A program made the translations under genes and the position numbers. This document shows, in pieces, positions 41,056 through 51,057 of a DNA stretch of 64,000 nucleotides; position 1 is the first letter of the stretch; every line of letters starts with the position of its first letter. Under the pieces are notes generated by a model that did not search any database, was not told the origin of the DNA, and saw nothing but the letters and a program-made list of their open reading frames with translations. The stretch is from Picocystis sp. L7 (Eukaryota; Chlorophyta; Picocystophyceae; Picocystales; Picocystaceae), in assembly GCA_020975725.1 (NCBI GenBank), contig QXJR01000019.1:310001-374000 (forward strand), given 5' to 3'.

Positions 41056-42402
41056 ATGGATGCTCCCATTTCGCGCCGATGCTGCGGCGCACAGGCGCGA
41101 CTTGGTCCCGTTGAAGGACGGAAGAACGATCACGGATGGATGAGAAAGGTCCACGGAACACCGCTTCGTTTCGTTCGAAGCAGGAAGCGCGCGACAGGCG
41201 GTAACGACCATGGCCGTGTCGGAAGAGGACTCGAAAACGAGCCTTGGACCGAACTGGTGGAAGGGAAAGTGCTCGATGGACCAGATCTGAGCGTACAAGT
41301 CGACGGTTTGCAGCTTCCCAATCCATTCGTCATCGCAAGTGGACCTCCAGGCACGAACTACAAGGTCATGAAGAAAGCCTTCGACGAAGGTTGGGGTGCA
41401 GTCATCGCCAAGACAGTCTCTCTCGAAGCAGACAAGGTGCACAACGTGACCCCGAGGTATGCGAGGATGAAGACAAGTGACAACAAAATCCTGGGGTGGG
41501 AAAACATCGAGCTCATCTCGGATCGACCCCTGCAAGACATGCTGGACGAGTTCAAACGTCTCAAGGAAGAGTACCCCAACCGTGTACTGATCGCATCCAT
41601 CATGGAGGAGTACAACCAAAACGCATGGGAAGAATTGATTGGGAGGTGCGAAGAGACGGGGGTCGATGGATTCGAAATCAATTTTAGCTGTCCTCATGGG
41701 ATGCCCGAACGCAAAATGGGCATGGCGATGGGACAGGATTGCGAGCTCCTACACGAGGTCTGCGGATGGATCACCAACGCCTCCTCCATACCGGTGTGGG
41801 CAAAAATGACACCGAATGTGACCGACATCACCTTTCCTGCAAGGGAAGCGCTCAAGCAAGGATGCCATGGTGTCTCAGCCATCAACACAATAGCAAGTGT
41901 GATGGGCATCAATCTGGACACTCTGAGACCAGAACCTACAGTCGAGGGCTACTCTACTCCTGGAGGATATTCCAGCACTGCTGTGAAGCCCATTGCTTTG
42001 GCAAAGGTCATGAGTATCGCCCAGATGATCCGGAGCGAGTTTGATGGAGAGAAAAGCCTGTCTGGTATCGGCGGTATCAATACGGGCGGCGATGCAGCAG
42101 AGTTTATTCTATGCGGAGCCAACACTGTGCAAGTTTGTACTGGTGTCATGGTGCATGGATATCCCATGGTGAAAACTCTTGCAGCGGGCCTCCAGAATTT
42201 CATGGCTAAGCACGAATTCACCAACATCGAAGACTTCAGGGGTGCTAGCCTGCCGTATTTCACCACCCATACAGAATTGGTACGTCTCCAGCATGAAGCA
42301 ATCGCTGCCAAGAAGGCTAAAAGGATTGGCGTAGACAGTGATGCAGGTTGGAGCGGTGATGGCTTTGTGCAAGAATCAGAGAGCATGGTCTCAAACAGGT
42401 GA
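41056..42402 (+). CDS. PYD1: Dihydropyrimidine dehydrogenase, plant PYD1 type (plastid)
   Basis: The 448-residue enzyme reduces uracil and thymine to the dihydro forms, the first step of pyrimidine breakdown. It has a basic N-terminus of ~65 residues (plastid transit type), then one FMN-binding TIM barrel: LPNPFVIASGPPG, EEYNQNAWEE, FEINFSCPHGMPERKMG, AKMTPNVTDIT, INTIASVMGINLDTLRPEP, GGYSSTAVKPIALAKV, SGIGGINTGGDAAEFILCGANTVQVCTG. As in plants and bacteria PreA, the long NADPH/FeS regions of the animal enzyme are absent. The active-site Cys of animal DPD (ACGQD) is Met here (MAMGQDC), with a Cys three residues later, as I recall from plant PYD1. Start is the ATG that begins the presequence. 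Confidence 0.9.
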   Translation: MDAPISRRCCGAQARLGPVEGRKNDHGWMRKVHGTPLRFVRSRKRATGGNDHGRVGRGLENEPWTELVEGKVLDGPDLSVQVDGLQLPNPFVIASGPPGTNYKVMKKAFDEGWGAVIAKTVSLEADKVHNVTPRYARMKTSDNKILGWENIELISDRPLQDMLDEFKRLKEEYPNRVLIASIMEEYNQNAWEELIGRCEETGVDGFEINFSCPHGMPERKMGMAMGQDCELLHEVCGWITNASSIPVWAKMTPNVTDITFPAREALKQGCHGVSAINTIASVMGINLDTLRPEPTVEGYSTPGGYSSTAVKPIALAKVMSIAQMIRSEFDGEKSLSGIGGINTGGDAAEFILCGANTVQVCTGVMVHGYPMVKTLAAGLQNFMAKHEFTNIEDFRGASLPYFTTHTELVRLQHEAIAAKKAKRIGVDSDAGWSGDGFVQESESMVSNR

Positions 42403-42536
42403 AGGAATACTTAGATTGGCAGGATGGTCAGATGAATGTTGGCTCAATGTACAAAATGGCATCCAGCAGATAAATATTTACAAAAGGCATATAATTGTGC
42501 CTCAACAAAATGTGTATGTGTAATGGACTGTCCAAC

Positions 42537-43976
42537 TTACATCTGGCTTGGCATGGCTCCCATAAGAAACTCAAACATCAACCTGACTTTTTCCAAGGAT
42601 AGGAATAGAACCATATCGAATGCAGCAAGGCGGACCATAAGAGGAACGATGCCTCGATAAAAGCCACCAAAGCCCTCTTCTTCATAAAGATCCTGAACAC
42701 TGCCAAGCAAGCTCTGGCTAGCACCGTTCTTGCTTTGCTTTGACGTCATCAGCTGGGACCTGATCACATCCATAGGGGAGCCTGTTAACGCGGCCAGGAT
42801 GCCAGCCAGCATACCAGCCAAGAGCGTCATAGTTGTCGGAGTGAGCGTTGGAATGTGCTCAAGCTGCTGGTGGATACTATCAAATGCCGCCAGTTCAACT
42901 GCATTGATGATGCTGTTACGTGCCAGATTTGGTGTCACTCCAGCCCACAAGCCAGCAACGCCCTCCTCTTGGGCAATGTCAGCATATGGTTGCCACCACG
43001 AGCTAGCTTTGGACTTCGAGCTACCTTGCATTCTGACTTTTGCTACATCGACTGGATTGGTTGCAAGAACTGCCAATGCACCAGACAACAGTCCAGCCAC
43101 GATGTTTGAGCCCAGTGGTGATAAGCTGGCCATGGCACCGGTTTTGAAAGCTTCCTTGAACTGTGCATACAGGGCCAGGCGGAGTCCGCCGTAGGTGAGC
43201 TGGTGCTGTATTCCAGCGTCCAAGCCGTTGAACAAGGATGGCAGCCCTTCTTCCTTTGCAATGGTCATCATTGTATGAAGGGTGCCTTTGTACTTTGCTG
43301 CATCGGCCATTGAAAGTGATGGCGATATCTTCATTCGTGTGACAACCCCCTCCACATACGTGGACCTGCCTTGGAGCTGGAGTCTGACTTTGGCCGTGTC
43401 AATGGGCAAAGTCACTGCTTCGGAGAGACACGCACTGACACTGTTCTCTGCGGCAGAGAGGAAAGCCGTGGTTGCAGCGTGCGATGCCACCACCGCAGTC
43501 CCGAGGGTTGAGACTTGCGTGGTAACTGCGGCTGTACTTATCGCGGCACTCTTGATGTCTTCGGCGGCACTCTTCATCTTTTTCTTTTTCTCCTTCTTCT
43601 TATGAAAAGCTGTAACTTCGGTCAGGTAGTTTTCAGGTACATCCGCGTCGATATACATGGCTGCCTTGTCTTCGTAGACACAGTCCTCCTCGTCAATTCT
43701 ACTCAGCAGCAACTCTTGGTATGTGGGCAGGATATCAGCCTTTGCTTGCTTGGCGGCCAATGTTCCCATCCCGATTCCAGTCAATAACATGAGGTTGGTC
43801 CTTCTCCTTCCTCCTCTTCCAGATTCATCGTTCCTCCTGGTTCCTCCTTCGCATGTGCTCTGCAGGGTGCTTTCAGTTTTGCTCGCCCTGCAGCTCCGCC
43901 TTTTCCCTTTCCTTTTCTTGCCCTGGTGGCATTCCACCCTTTTTTGTCCACCTCCGACCAGGCCCATCACGTGCAT
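42537..43976 (-). CDS. Mitochondrial-carrier-family protein with plastid-like presequence
   Basis: From about residue 178 the 479-residue protein is a complete three-repeat solute carrier: PIDTAKVRLQLQ, PVDVAKVRMQ and PMDVIRSQLM are the PX(D/E)XX(K/R) signatures, each followed by an amphipathic helix and EEG...W/Y-x-G loops. SACLSEAVTLPIDTAKV resembles uncoupling-protein/dicarboxylate carriers. The N-terminus is unusual: Lys/Arg-rich start, a GRRRTN-LMLLTGIGMG-TLAAKQAKA segment (about 55-80) with the look of a twin-arginine lumenal signal, an acidic stretch with a few Cys/Asp, a HKKKEKKKKMK run and a helix. The open frame extends to 44258 without a better ATG. Where it sits, inner mitochondrial or plastid membrane, is open. 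Confidence 0.82.
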   Translation of the reverse strand: MHVMGLVGGGQKRVECHQGKKRKGKRRSCRASKTESTLQSTCEGGTRRNDESGRGGRRRTNLMLLTGIGMGTLAAKQAKADILPTYQELLLSRIDEEDCVYEDKAAMYIDADVPENYLTEVTAFHKKKEKKKKMKSAAEDIKSAAISTAAVTTQVSTLGTAVVASHAATTAFLSAAENSVSACLSEAVTLPIDTAKVRLQLQGRSTYVEGVVTRMKISPSLSMADAAKYKGTLHTMMTIAKEEGLPSLFNGLDAGIQHQLTYGGLRLALYAQFKEAFKTGAMASLSPLGSNIVAGLLSGALAVLATNPVDVAKVRMQGSSKSKASSWWQPYADIAQEEGVAGLWAGVTPNLARNSIINAVELAAFDSIHQQLEHIPTLTPTTMTLLAGMLAGILAALTGSPMDVIRSQLMTSKQSKNGASQSLLGSVQDLYEEEGFGGFYRGIVPLMVRLAAFDMVLFLSLEKVRLMFEFLMGAMPSQM

Positions 43977-44623
43977 CTTCTCGTTTCTCCCTCCTGGCCC
44001 CTTTGTCCCTCCCGCTGTCCCCTGGCGAGGAGGGCCACTCCGCCGTCTTTGACGGAGCAGGGTGTGGTGTGCTGCGGCTGGCGTGTCGGCACCGCCGTGG
44101 TGGTCGGCTTGAGCTCGTCGAAGGCGCACAAGCGAGGTGCAAGTGTCTTGACAGTGGACAGGTGAGACGTGAGCTGTGCAACCAAGCACGAACGAAAATG
44201 AAACCGTGCAGAAACCGTGACGAAAAGACCCCTCCACGAGCACCGACGGCCGCGACAAAGCGCGACGAGGAAGTCAAGGTGAGACACCAGATCCTCTGCG
44301 GGGATCGGAAAAGCTGGGCGGAGGAGGCGGAGGGGGACGAAGGGGCTCCTCCTCGACGCATAGAGTTTTTGCAGCCGGGAAAGGAGCGGTCGGAGATCGG
44401 TTAGATTTGGGGTCTTCAGAACGGTACCCGAAGAGGTACCCGACACGTTTCGGAGGCACCACCACCACACCCCACCAGTTGCACCCCTTCCTCCCCCTTC
44501 CCGCCTCTGAGAGATGCCGTGGAAGGTCCCCCACAACGGGGTGCAACTGCTCGATTCGTCAGCTCGCACCCTCCCCTCCCTCGTTTTACCCTGCTACAGC
44601 CTTCGATCCCCACGAGGACAACC

Positions 44624-44650
44624 GAATTAAGTCAAGAGTTCACTTAAGTC
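44624..44650 (-). promoter_or_regulatory. Paired TTAAGTC elements
   Basis: GAATTAAGTC and CACTTAAGTC, 7 bp apart, upstream of the carrier gene; the minus-strand core is GACTTAA, similar to the elements upstream of DUF2780-like copy 1. Confidence 0.3.
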
Positions 44651-45312
44651 GGTGGAGGGATCGAACGACGAACGAGAAGCGAACAAGGGGTTGCTTTTCG
44701 CCATTTCACAAGCAGCCGACGAATGCACCAAAAAGATTGCACGGCACGAGGGATTCGTTGCCACGGGCCGTGCAAATCGGTCCCGGTTCCTTGATCACTC
44801 CGGTCTTCGGGTTTGGAACATCCGTACATGCACGCGCATGCGTTCCCCACAATTGGTTGTGAAGATCCCCGAAGGGCGGTGCAACTCCATGGGAACCAAT
44901 CCATTCGATGTCAAAGGGGATGCGTTGTCTCGATGGGCACGTGAAGGTGGTTTCATGTTCCGATTGAAACACTTGCATCGGACTTTTGCGTCCAGATTGT
45001 CCTCCGTGTAAGCGTTGCTTGGATTCTCTCCGTCCGATTCTATGGTCATGGGACTTAACACGGGCATTCGTCCTCCTACCCGTGCTCCTCATTTTTCACC
45101 ATCCATGTCCACACACCAGAGCACCCTTCTCCGCATGCCTTGGATCGTGGTGGATCCACGTTCCAACGCGCCATCCCTTTCGTCCCCCTTTCCAACGTTT
45201 CGTTTCATCGATCGCTCACACGAGGTGACCCCGCCCTAGCCTCCCTTGGACTGCGCACGAACCCAGGCTTCGAGGTGTGCGAGGACGGTTCACCGACACA
45301 CCCAGGCAGACG

Positions 45313-45480
45313 GGACGCTCAGAGAGGGGACATTGAGAGAGAGGACAGTGAGAGAGGGAACATTGATTGAGAGGGGACATTGAGAGAGAGGACAGTGAGA
45401 GAGGGAACATTGATTGAGGGGGGACATTGAGGGAGAGAGGTTTGAGAGAGAGGACATTGAGAGAGAGGACAGTGAGAGGG
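45313..45480. repeat. GA-rich 47-bp tandem repeat
   Basis: The unit GGGGACATTGAGAGAGAGGACAGTGAGAGAGGGAA (and on) repeats with period 47: equivalent bases fall at 45330, 45377 and 45424. Two copies are nearly identical, the third is degenerate, and shorter GACATTGAGAGAGAGGACAGTG fragments continue to 45480. It ends 87 bp before the start codon of the DUF212-like gene. Confidence 0.8.
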
Positions 45481-45566
45481 GTTCGTGGGGGAACGAGACA
45501 CCTCAAGCATTCAACCGAGTGTCGGAAGGTCGTGGATCGCATCGAGAAGGAGCTCCTGCGACGGAC

Positions 45567-46260
45567 ATGGCGAGAAACGTGCCGCAGGATGGACAGGAAA
45601 AGGGGCCTCACGTGCTGGCCATCGTGCTGAACGAGTGCGTGGCGAAAGGAGCGGAGGAAAAAGGCGAGGATTGGGGCCCGAAGACGGAGGAACGGGGTTG
45701 GAGCGTGGACTGCCCGTGGGAGGTCCGCGAGGAGCCCAACCGACGAGAAAGGAAGCGATCGGGTGTTCGAATGACGCTGAGAAATCCCGCTGACGAAACG
45801 GTGCTGTTCATCTCGCGTACAAAATAGGTACATCGTAGCTTCCTTCCTCTCCTTCTTGCTCGCTCAGGTGGGCAAAATGGGGCTGACGTTCTTGCAAGAA
45901 AAACGCCTTGAAGCCCATCGATTGGTCAGCTCTGGAGGAATGCCATCGTCCCACAGTGCACTTGTCATGGGCCTCACAACCTCTGTAGGTCTAGGACACG
46001 GTGCTGACAGTGCTGTATTTGCAGTCTCGCTGATATTCTCGGTGGTGGTGATGTATGATGCAGCCGGTGTGCGCCTCCAAGCGGGGCAACATGCAGACGT
46101 GCTCAACCAGATCGTGTTCGAGCTACCTCCTGAACACCCCGTAGCCAACTCTTACAAGCCACTGCGAGAAATGATCGGCCATACGCCGGTGCAGGTAGTA
46201 GCAGGTGCACTCTTGGGCATGCTCGTAGCCTCCCTGGTGCACGTCGTAGTCAGCATCTGA
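45567..46260 (+). CDS. DUF212/PAP2-related membrane protein (one intron)
   Basis: Exon 1 is 45567-45634 and exon 2 is 45828-46260, giving 166 residues. The 193-bp intron starts GTGCGT and ends TAG, phase 2; the join reads VLAIVLNE-YIVASFLSFLLAQ, rebuilding the first membrane helix that this family shows (plant versions: NxPLxSAxxAFxxAQ). The rest has KMGLTFLQEKRLEAHRLVSSGGMPSSHSALV, LQAGQHADVLNQI and HTPVQVVAGALLGM. DUF212 proteins (acid phosphatase/vanadium-haloperoxidase-related, bacterial YuiD) have this SGGMPSSHSA loop but lack the complete PAP2 catalytic set; activity is unproven. Plant members are often plastid proteins; no transit peptide is seen here. AATAAA lies 44 bp after the stop. 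Confidence 0.85.
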
Positions 46261-46943
46261 GCACGAAAATCGCACATTAGACTAGGCATGCCCGCTTCAA
46301 TGCAATAAACTCCAATTTGGGAAGCAGATGTCATTCTCTTTGTCACGCCGAACCTGAGATGAGTCAGATTGCAGGTCCTTCCCTGCAGGTGGTTAGTGAG
46401 ACCGCGTCCGCTGTCCCTCGTTCGGGCATACCCACATCCTGTCGTTCAGCTTTCCATGCACGCGTGTGCACTCACAAAGCATGAGCACAAAATGCGAGGT
46501 ACAAGGCATCCAGGATAGACCTTGGACTTGAGGATCTACGTCCAATGTCCTGTGGACTCCTTCCTTGCCTAGGATGGGAAGATCATCTCATCTCCATATC
46601 TCCAAGCCGTTCTAGATGGGCTCATTTTCCATTTCATCGGTTCCCCTCCGTTACTGGACAATGCTGCTGGAAGCAGGTTCTCCCTTTCACCAACACACTG
46701 CTTCCTTGGTCCATGAAGGGCACGCCTGGGCCCATCCTCTTTTTCGTAGCAGGAAGCCTGCCGTTGTTGGAAGAGGCTCCAACCCGTCCCTTTGGTTTCC
46801 TTTTCGATCTCCCCACTCCCAATCAAGCCGTCCCTTTCGGCTCCGGTCGTAACCCATGACGAAAGGGGGTTGAACCGGGATCGAGTTCCAAGCACGTCTG
46901 GCGAGCGCGACATTGCGTCCTTTTCGGATCGCATCGAGCCGCC
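46261..46943. other. Intergenic region before PRP31
   Basis: No gene is supported. AATAAA at 46304-46309 belongs to the upstream gene; the TTTCGA-type block at 46785-46880 precedes PRP31. Confidence 0.5.
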
Positions 46944-48383
46944 ATGGCCACGGTCGCCGAGACGTTCCTGGCGGACCTGGACGACCTCTCGGACGGTGAA
47001 CGGGAGGACCAAGAGATGGACGAGGTCCAGGAGGAGGCGGAGCAGGAGAGGAGCAAGCGGAGGCGGACGGGAGGCGTGCGAGAGGTGGCCAAGCTGAGGA
47101 GCACGGAGAGATATCGGCGCGTGCTGGATGACGTCAAGCGCGCCAGGAGCAACGAATCGAGAGTCGTGGGCGAAGAAGCGGACCAGAGATACGATCTCGT
47201 GCTCGAGTGCAACAGGATCGCGCTGGAGATCGAGAACGAGATTTTCGAAGTGCACAACTACATCAAGGACGTGTACCGGACCAAATTTCCTGAGCTCGAA
47301 TCCATGGTTCATCATCCCATCGACTATGCAAGGGTCGTGAAACGAATTGGAAACGAGATGGACGTCACTCGGGTGGATCTAGACGGACTCCTGCCCTCGG
47401 CGACGATCATGGTAATCACGGTGACCGGTTCCACCACGTCCGGGACGGAGCTGGATGAACTATCTCTCCAACAGTGCATGGAGGCGTGCGAGGAGGCATT
47501 TGCACTGGACGAGGACAAGAAAGTGGTGCTCAAATTTGTCGAAAGCAGTATGACACTGATCGCACCTAATCTGTCCATTGTCTTGGGGACAGAGGTTGCG
47601 GCGAAAATAATCGGAATTGCTGGTGGTGTCGAAGCACTGTCCAAAATTCCAGCCTGCAATGTCCAGGTGCTTGGGGCAAAGAAGAGGAATCTTGCCGGTT
47701 TCTCTTCTGCCGGAGCTGCCGTTCAACCACATCAAGGTTTCGTCTTTGAGTGCCCCATCATACAGCGGACCCCGCCTGCTTTGCGAAACAAGGCTGCGCG
47801 GCTCGTAGGATCGAAGTGTGCTTTGCTGGCACGGTTCGATGCGTTTGGGGATGATCGCAGCGGTTCAGTTGGAGAAAAGATGAGGGAAGAGATCGTTAAA
47901 AAAATCGAAAAATGGCAGGAGCCACCCCCAGCCAGGATTGCCAAGCCCCTGACAGTTCCGGACATGGAGCCGAAAAAGAGGCGGGGTGGAAAGCGATATC
48001 GAAAGATGAAGGAAAGGTATGGGGTTTCTGACATGGGGAAGCTTCAGAACAGGGTGCAGTTTGACCAACCGGAAGAAGAGATCATCGACGGCGATGAAAT
48101 GGTGGGGCTGGGGATGGTGGGCCAGGAAAACAGTGGGCGTTTGCGTGTTCAGATGAAAAAGAGCAATCTGGCATCCAAAGCAGCAAAAAAACTTGCCAAG
48201 GTACAGAATCGCAGGTATGGGACGGGGGTTACTTCGGGATTATCTTCCTCCATCGCTTTCACCCCCATCCAGGGAATCGAGTTGGAGAATCCTCACCTGA
48301 AGACTCAAAAAGAAATGGGGCGATCCGGAACGGACTCGTACTTTTCCGAAGCTGGTGGGTTCTCCGCCTTACCGAAGAAATGA
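46944..48383 (+). CDS. PRPF31: PRP31, U4/U6 snRNP splicing factor
   Basis: The 479-residue protein has an acidic start (LADLDDLSDGEREDQEMDE), a helical NOSIC region (about 90-200), and a NOP domain (about 205-330) with VLGTEVAAKIIGIAGGVEALSKIPACNVQVLGAKK and AGFVFECPIIQ-type loops that grip the 15.5K protein and the U4 5' stem-loop. The C-terminal third has the PRP31-specific EPPPARIAKPLTVPDMEPKK and GGKRYRKMKERYGVSDM, which tether U5 PRP6. This bridge makes the U4/U6.U5 tri-snRNP. Length is close to human PRPF31 (499). The ATG has a good context (GCCATGG). Presence fits a genome with spliceosomal introns. Confidence 0.95.
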   Translation: MATVAETFLADLDDLSDGEREDQEMDEVQEEAEQERSKRRRTGGVREVAKLRSTERYRRVLDDVKRARSNESRVVGEEADQRYDLVLECNRIALEIENEIFEVHNYIKDVYRTKFPELESMVHHPIDYARVVKRIGNEMDVTRVDLDGLLPSATIMVITVTGSTTSGTELDELSLQQCMEACEEAFALDEDKKVVLKFVESSMTLIAPNLSIVLGTEVAAKIIGIAGGVEALSKIPACNVQVLGAKKRNLAGFSSAGAAVQPHQGFVFECPIIQRTPPALRNKAARLVGSKCALLARFDAFGDDRSGSVGEKMREEIVKKIEKWQEPPPARIAKPLTVPDMEPKKRRGGKRYRKMKERYGVSDMGKLQNRVQFDQPEEEIIDGDEMVGLGMVGQENSGRLRVQMKKSNLASKAAKKLAKVQNRRYGTGVTSGLSSSIAFTPIQGIELENPHLKTQKEMGRSGTDSYFSEAGGFSALPKK

Positions 48384-49727
48384 GGTTTGGATCTGCCGGG
48401 AGACCGTGTCCGACCAAAGGCACATCTCGCACGTCCGATTGTGGAGGGAGGAGTTCATTCAGCACCCGCAGTTCCATGTTGCAGAGACGGCGGCGATCGG
48501 CTTGTTTGCCTCCCCTCTTGGTCGTCGCTTTGGATCGGATGAATGGCACCTTTTGGGACGTGCAAAAGGGGAGTCGGGGGACCACGTGCAACTTGCAACG
48601 TGTCATCGAGGCATGGATGGCATCGTGCTTTCTCTGCTTTGGGTCCACGTTCATGGTTACCAGCTGTTCCTTCATCCATTCCTTTCTCGGGCCTTTGCCT
48701 CCGGTACGCACCGTGTAAAGATCGTGTGGAAGCTGTTCCCATCCCCCCGTCGTATATACCCCCCCACACACAATCCCCTGTTGAAGCTGTGGGTGTTTTG
48801 GGATTTGCACGTGCTGTCCCTCCCCCGGGTGACGAGGCCCCATCCGGTTTCCTGCAGATACGGTACGGTTCCCCACCCCAGGGCGGTCCACGTGTCCATT
48901 CGATACGCGAAGGGGCGACGCTCATCCACAATTTTCCCTTGTGGATCGTGTGGGGCGGAGATTCCTCGACGATGGATGCGTATCGAGACACGTGTTTCCC
49001 CCCCCGGATCCACCCTGATCGGTGGGATCCAATGGGGACCTCAGGAGAAAGATCCAAGGCGATCTTCCTTCGTTCTCATCCGGATGGAAAGGGAACCTCC
49101 TTCCTTTCGAAAGGGAGGGAAAGGCTGGGATCGAAGGGAACGATGCCCGGTTGCGCCGTAGGTTCCCCCGAGGTGGAAGACCTCCCCTCCTCCGCGGTAC
49201 AAGCCATATCCAACCGCATCCGTCGCCATCGAACCCCTTCCCCGAACGAAGATCTCGACGTGCCTCGAAGGGTATTCTCGCGCGTCCCCGCCCCAGCACC
49301 GCACCGTCGCGTCTGAAATCCTCGCCCCTTCCCCTCCCGCGTCCTTTCCCTTCCTTTCCCTTCCGATGATTTGAGACGCGCGTCCACCGTGGTGGGTCGA
49401 GGGTCCCCATGACGAACGTGAGCCGCAAAACCACGTCCGATTCGACAGCGTGGATCGAACGTCGTCGACGAGGTGCGCACACGCGGGAACGGGAAAGGCG
49501 ACGTGCTGGAACGTGGTTGGAAACAGAGGACGCGTGCCCGTCGGATCGGGCGGGAAACGAACGCACGGGTGTGACGCGATGGAGAGGTTCGAAGGACGCG
49601 CGTCACGGATGGGAGGCTGACGCGTGGCAAACGGACGCGCGTGCGTGGACAGGCGGAGTGAGCAGGGACCAGGAAGGTGACGGTGGAAGGTGGAGCGAGA
49701 GGGAAGCGCTTGTTGTGTCGAGTTTCG
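48384..49727. other. Intergenic region before the pseudo-response regulator
   Basis: 1.3 kb without a supported gene. Bases 49080-49140 have CCTTTCGAAAGGGAGGG, akin to the TTCGA block. CT/GA-rich tracts occur near 49320-49365. A non-coding leader or an unseen small gene remains possible. Confidence 0.45.
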
Positions 49728-50801
49728 ATGGCCACCGCCGCGGTCGCCAACAAGAGCAACCCAATCCAAGCGGAAAAAGTCCACAAGGCGTCCAACCGAT
49801 CGTTCCCTCCCTCGTTTCCTTCAGGACTGAGGGTGCTCATCGCAGATGGAAACAAAAAGAACTTGCTGCACCTTGAAAAAATCGTGCGAGGCTGCACGTA
49901 CGTACCCATCACTACCACCTCCATCAATGAAGCGATCAAGAAACTTCAAGCGAAAAATAGGAACATCGATGTGGTCTTGATCGAAACCAAACTGGCACAG
50001 GTGGTGGCTAAGCGAGAGCAATGGATCCGCATCACCAAAACCGTACCTGTGGTCCTGATGACGGAGAAGTCGGAGAAATCAGAGGTGCTCCTTGCGATGA
50101 GGTGTGGGGCAGTGGAAGTGATCCAGAAGCCCTGTGATACCTACATGATCAAGAAAATATGGCACCACGTTGCGCGAATGAGGGTCAAAGGTGGCAATGT
50201 CCCAAAAGGGACGGATGGAATCCCTTCCAAGAGTGCAAACGATACTGCCAGGAAGCTGGGCTCGGAGGATTCCAGCCTGACGGACAAGTCCACCGACACA
50301 AATGTGCCAGAGATGAAGCTTCGATCCATTCACTCCATTGGAAAGGATTTGGATAGCTTCGACACCCTGAGTGCAGACGAGCTGCGCGAACTGTTGCCGG
50401 AAGCCTTGAGCGACGCCGGCCACACCAAGGACATATCCTGTGACCGGTACCAGCACTCCACAGGGAACCAGCCTGTCTGGTCTTCAGTGTGCACACCACC
50501 AATGGGGGCTCCATCCCAACAACAGGATCAGCACTGGAGCCAAGTCGTCACTGGCGTTCCTGCTTGGGGACAACCTGTCCATCAGCCTGTCGTTCTGGGT
50601 CACTCCTGCATTGACAACATGGTCGGCTTCAGCGCCAACTCAGAGGAACAAGCTGCCTGTTTGGCGGAGGACTCCCAAGCCATTTGCATCCCTGGGACAG
50701 AAGAGGAAAAGAAAGCCCTTCGCGCACAGAAAGGCCCACTAGGATTGATGCTCAAGAAGTCGGAATCTCTCCTGGATTTGGTCAGTCACAGCTTGCGGTA
50801 G
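49728..50801 (+). CDS. Pseudo-response regulator
   Basis: The 357-residue protein has a receiver domain at about residues 35-150. Conserved parts: RVLIADGNKKNLLHLEKI, VVLMTEKSEKSEVLLAMRCGAVEVIQKP with the invariant Lys, and IKKIWHHVARM, typical of plant PRR/ARR receivers. The phospho-acceptor Asp of true regulators is Glu here (DVVLIETKL), so it cannot be phosphorylated in the normal way and is a pseudo-receiver like PRR1/TOC1 clock proteins. The tail (about 150-357) is low complexity, without a CCT or Myb domain that I can see, and ends in GPLGLMLKKSESLLDLVSHSL, a short conserved-looking amphipathic motif. Light or clock signalling is a family-based guess. AATAAA lies 136 bp after the stop. 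Confidence 0.82.
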   Translation: MATAAVANKSNPIQAEKVHKASNRSFPPSFPSGLRVLIADGNKKNLLHLEKIVRGCTYVPITTTSINEAIKKLQAKNRNIDVVLIETKLAQVVAKREQWIRITKTVPVVLMTEKSEKSEVLLAMRCGAVEVIQKPCDTYMIKKIWHHVARMRVKGGNVPKGTDGIPSKSANDTARKLGSEDSSLTDKSTDTNVPEMKLRSIHSIGKDLDSFDTLSADELRELLPEALSDAGHTKDISCDRYQHSTGNQPVWSSVCTPPMGAPSQQQDQHWSQVVTGVPAWGQPVHQPVVLGHSCIDNMVGFSANSEEQAACLAEDSQAICIPGTEEEKKALRAQKGPLGLMLKKSESLLDLVSHSLR

Positions 50802-51057
50802 CTGGTAGGATTTGGGTTTAGTTTGTCGAAGGTTCGGTGGGTTGGTTTTTTTTTCGTGTGCTGTTGTTGTGATTGTGTTGCGGTTGTTGTTTTTGTTTTT
50901 GTTAAACGAGAGCAAGGGATGAAGGAAGTGAAGAAGAATAAATTTGAGGAGAAGCCCCAAGGGATGGATGTTTCTGAAGCGATGCAGTTTCCCTCGTTTT
51001 GCTTGCCTGAGCGTGTCGAAATGTACATGTTGGTATTCTCCAGTCTGTCCATCGCCA

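Larger units (their letters stand above)
43977..45566. other. Intergenic region carrying a minisatellite
   Basis: No gene is firmly supported. On the minus strand 43977-44258 is open in frame with the carrier and may be part of its N-terminus. A TTAAGTC...TTAAGTC element is at 44624-44650. A GA-rich tandem repeat lies at 45313-45480. Confidence 0.5.

Noticed and set aside
40454-41697. Long minus-strand open frames opposite PYROXD1 3' end and PYD1
   Set aside because: They mirror real coding sequence and lack recognisable domains or good starts.
45414-45827. Plus-strand frame of 137 codons ending just before the DUF212-like exon
   Set aside because: Its first part is the minisatellite and its last part is the intron; only 45567-45634 is used, as exon 1 of the DUF212-like gene.
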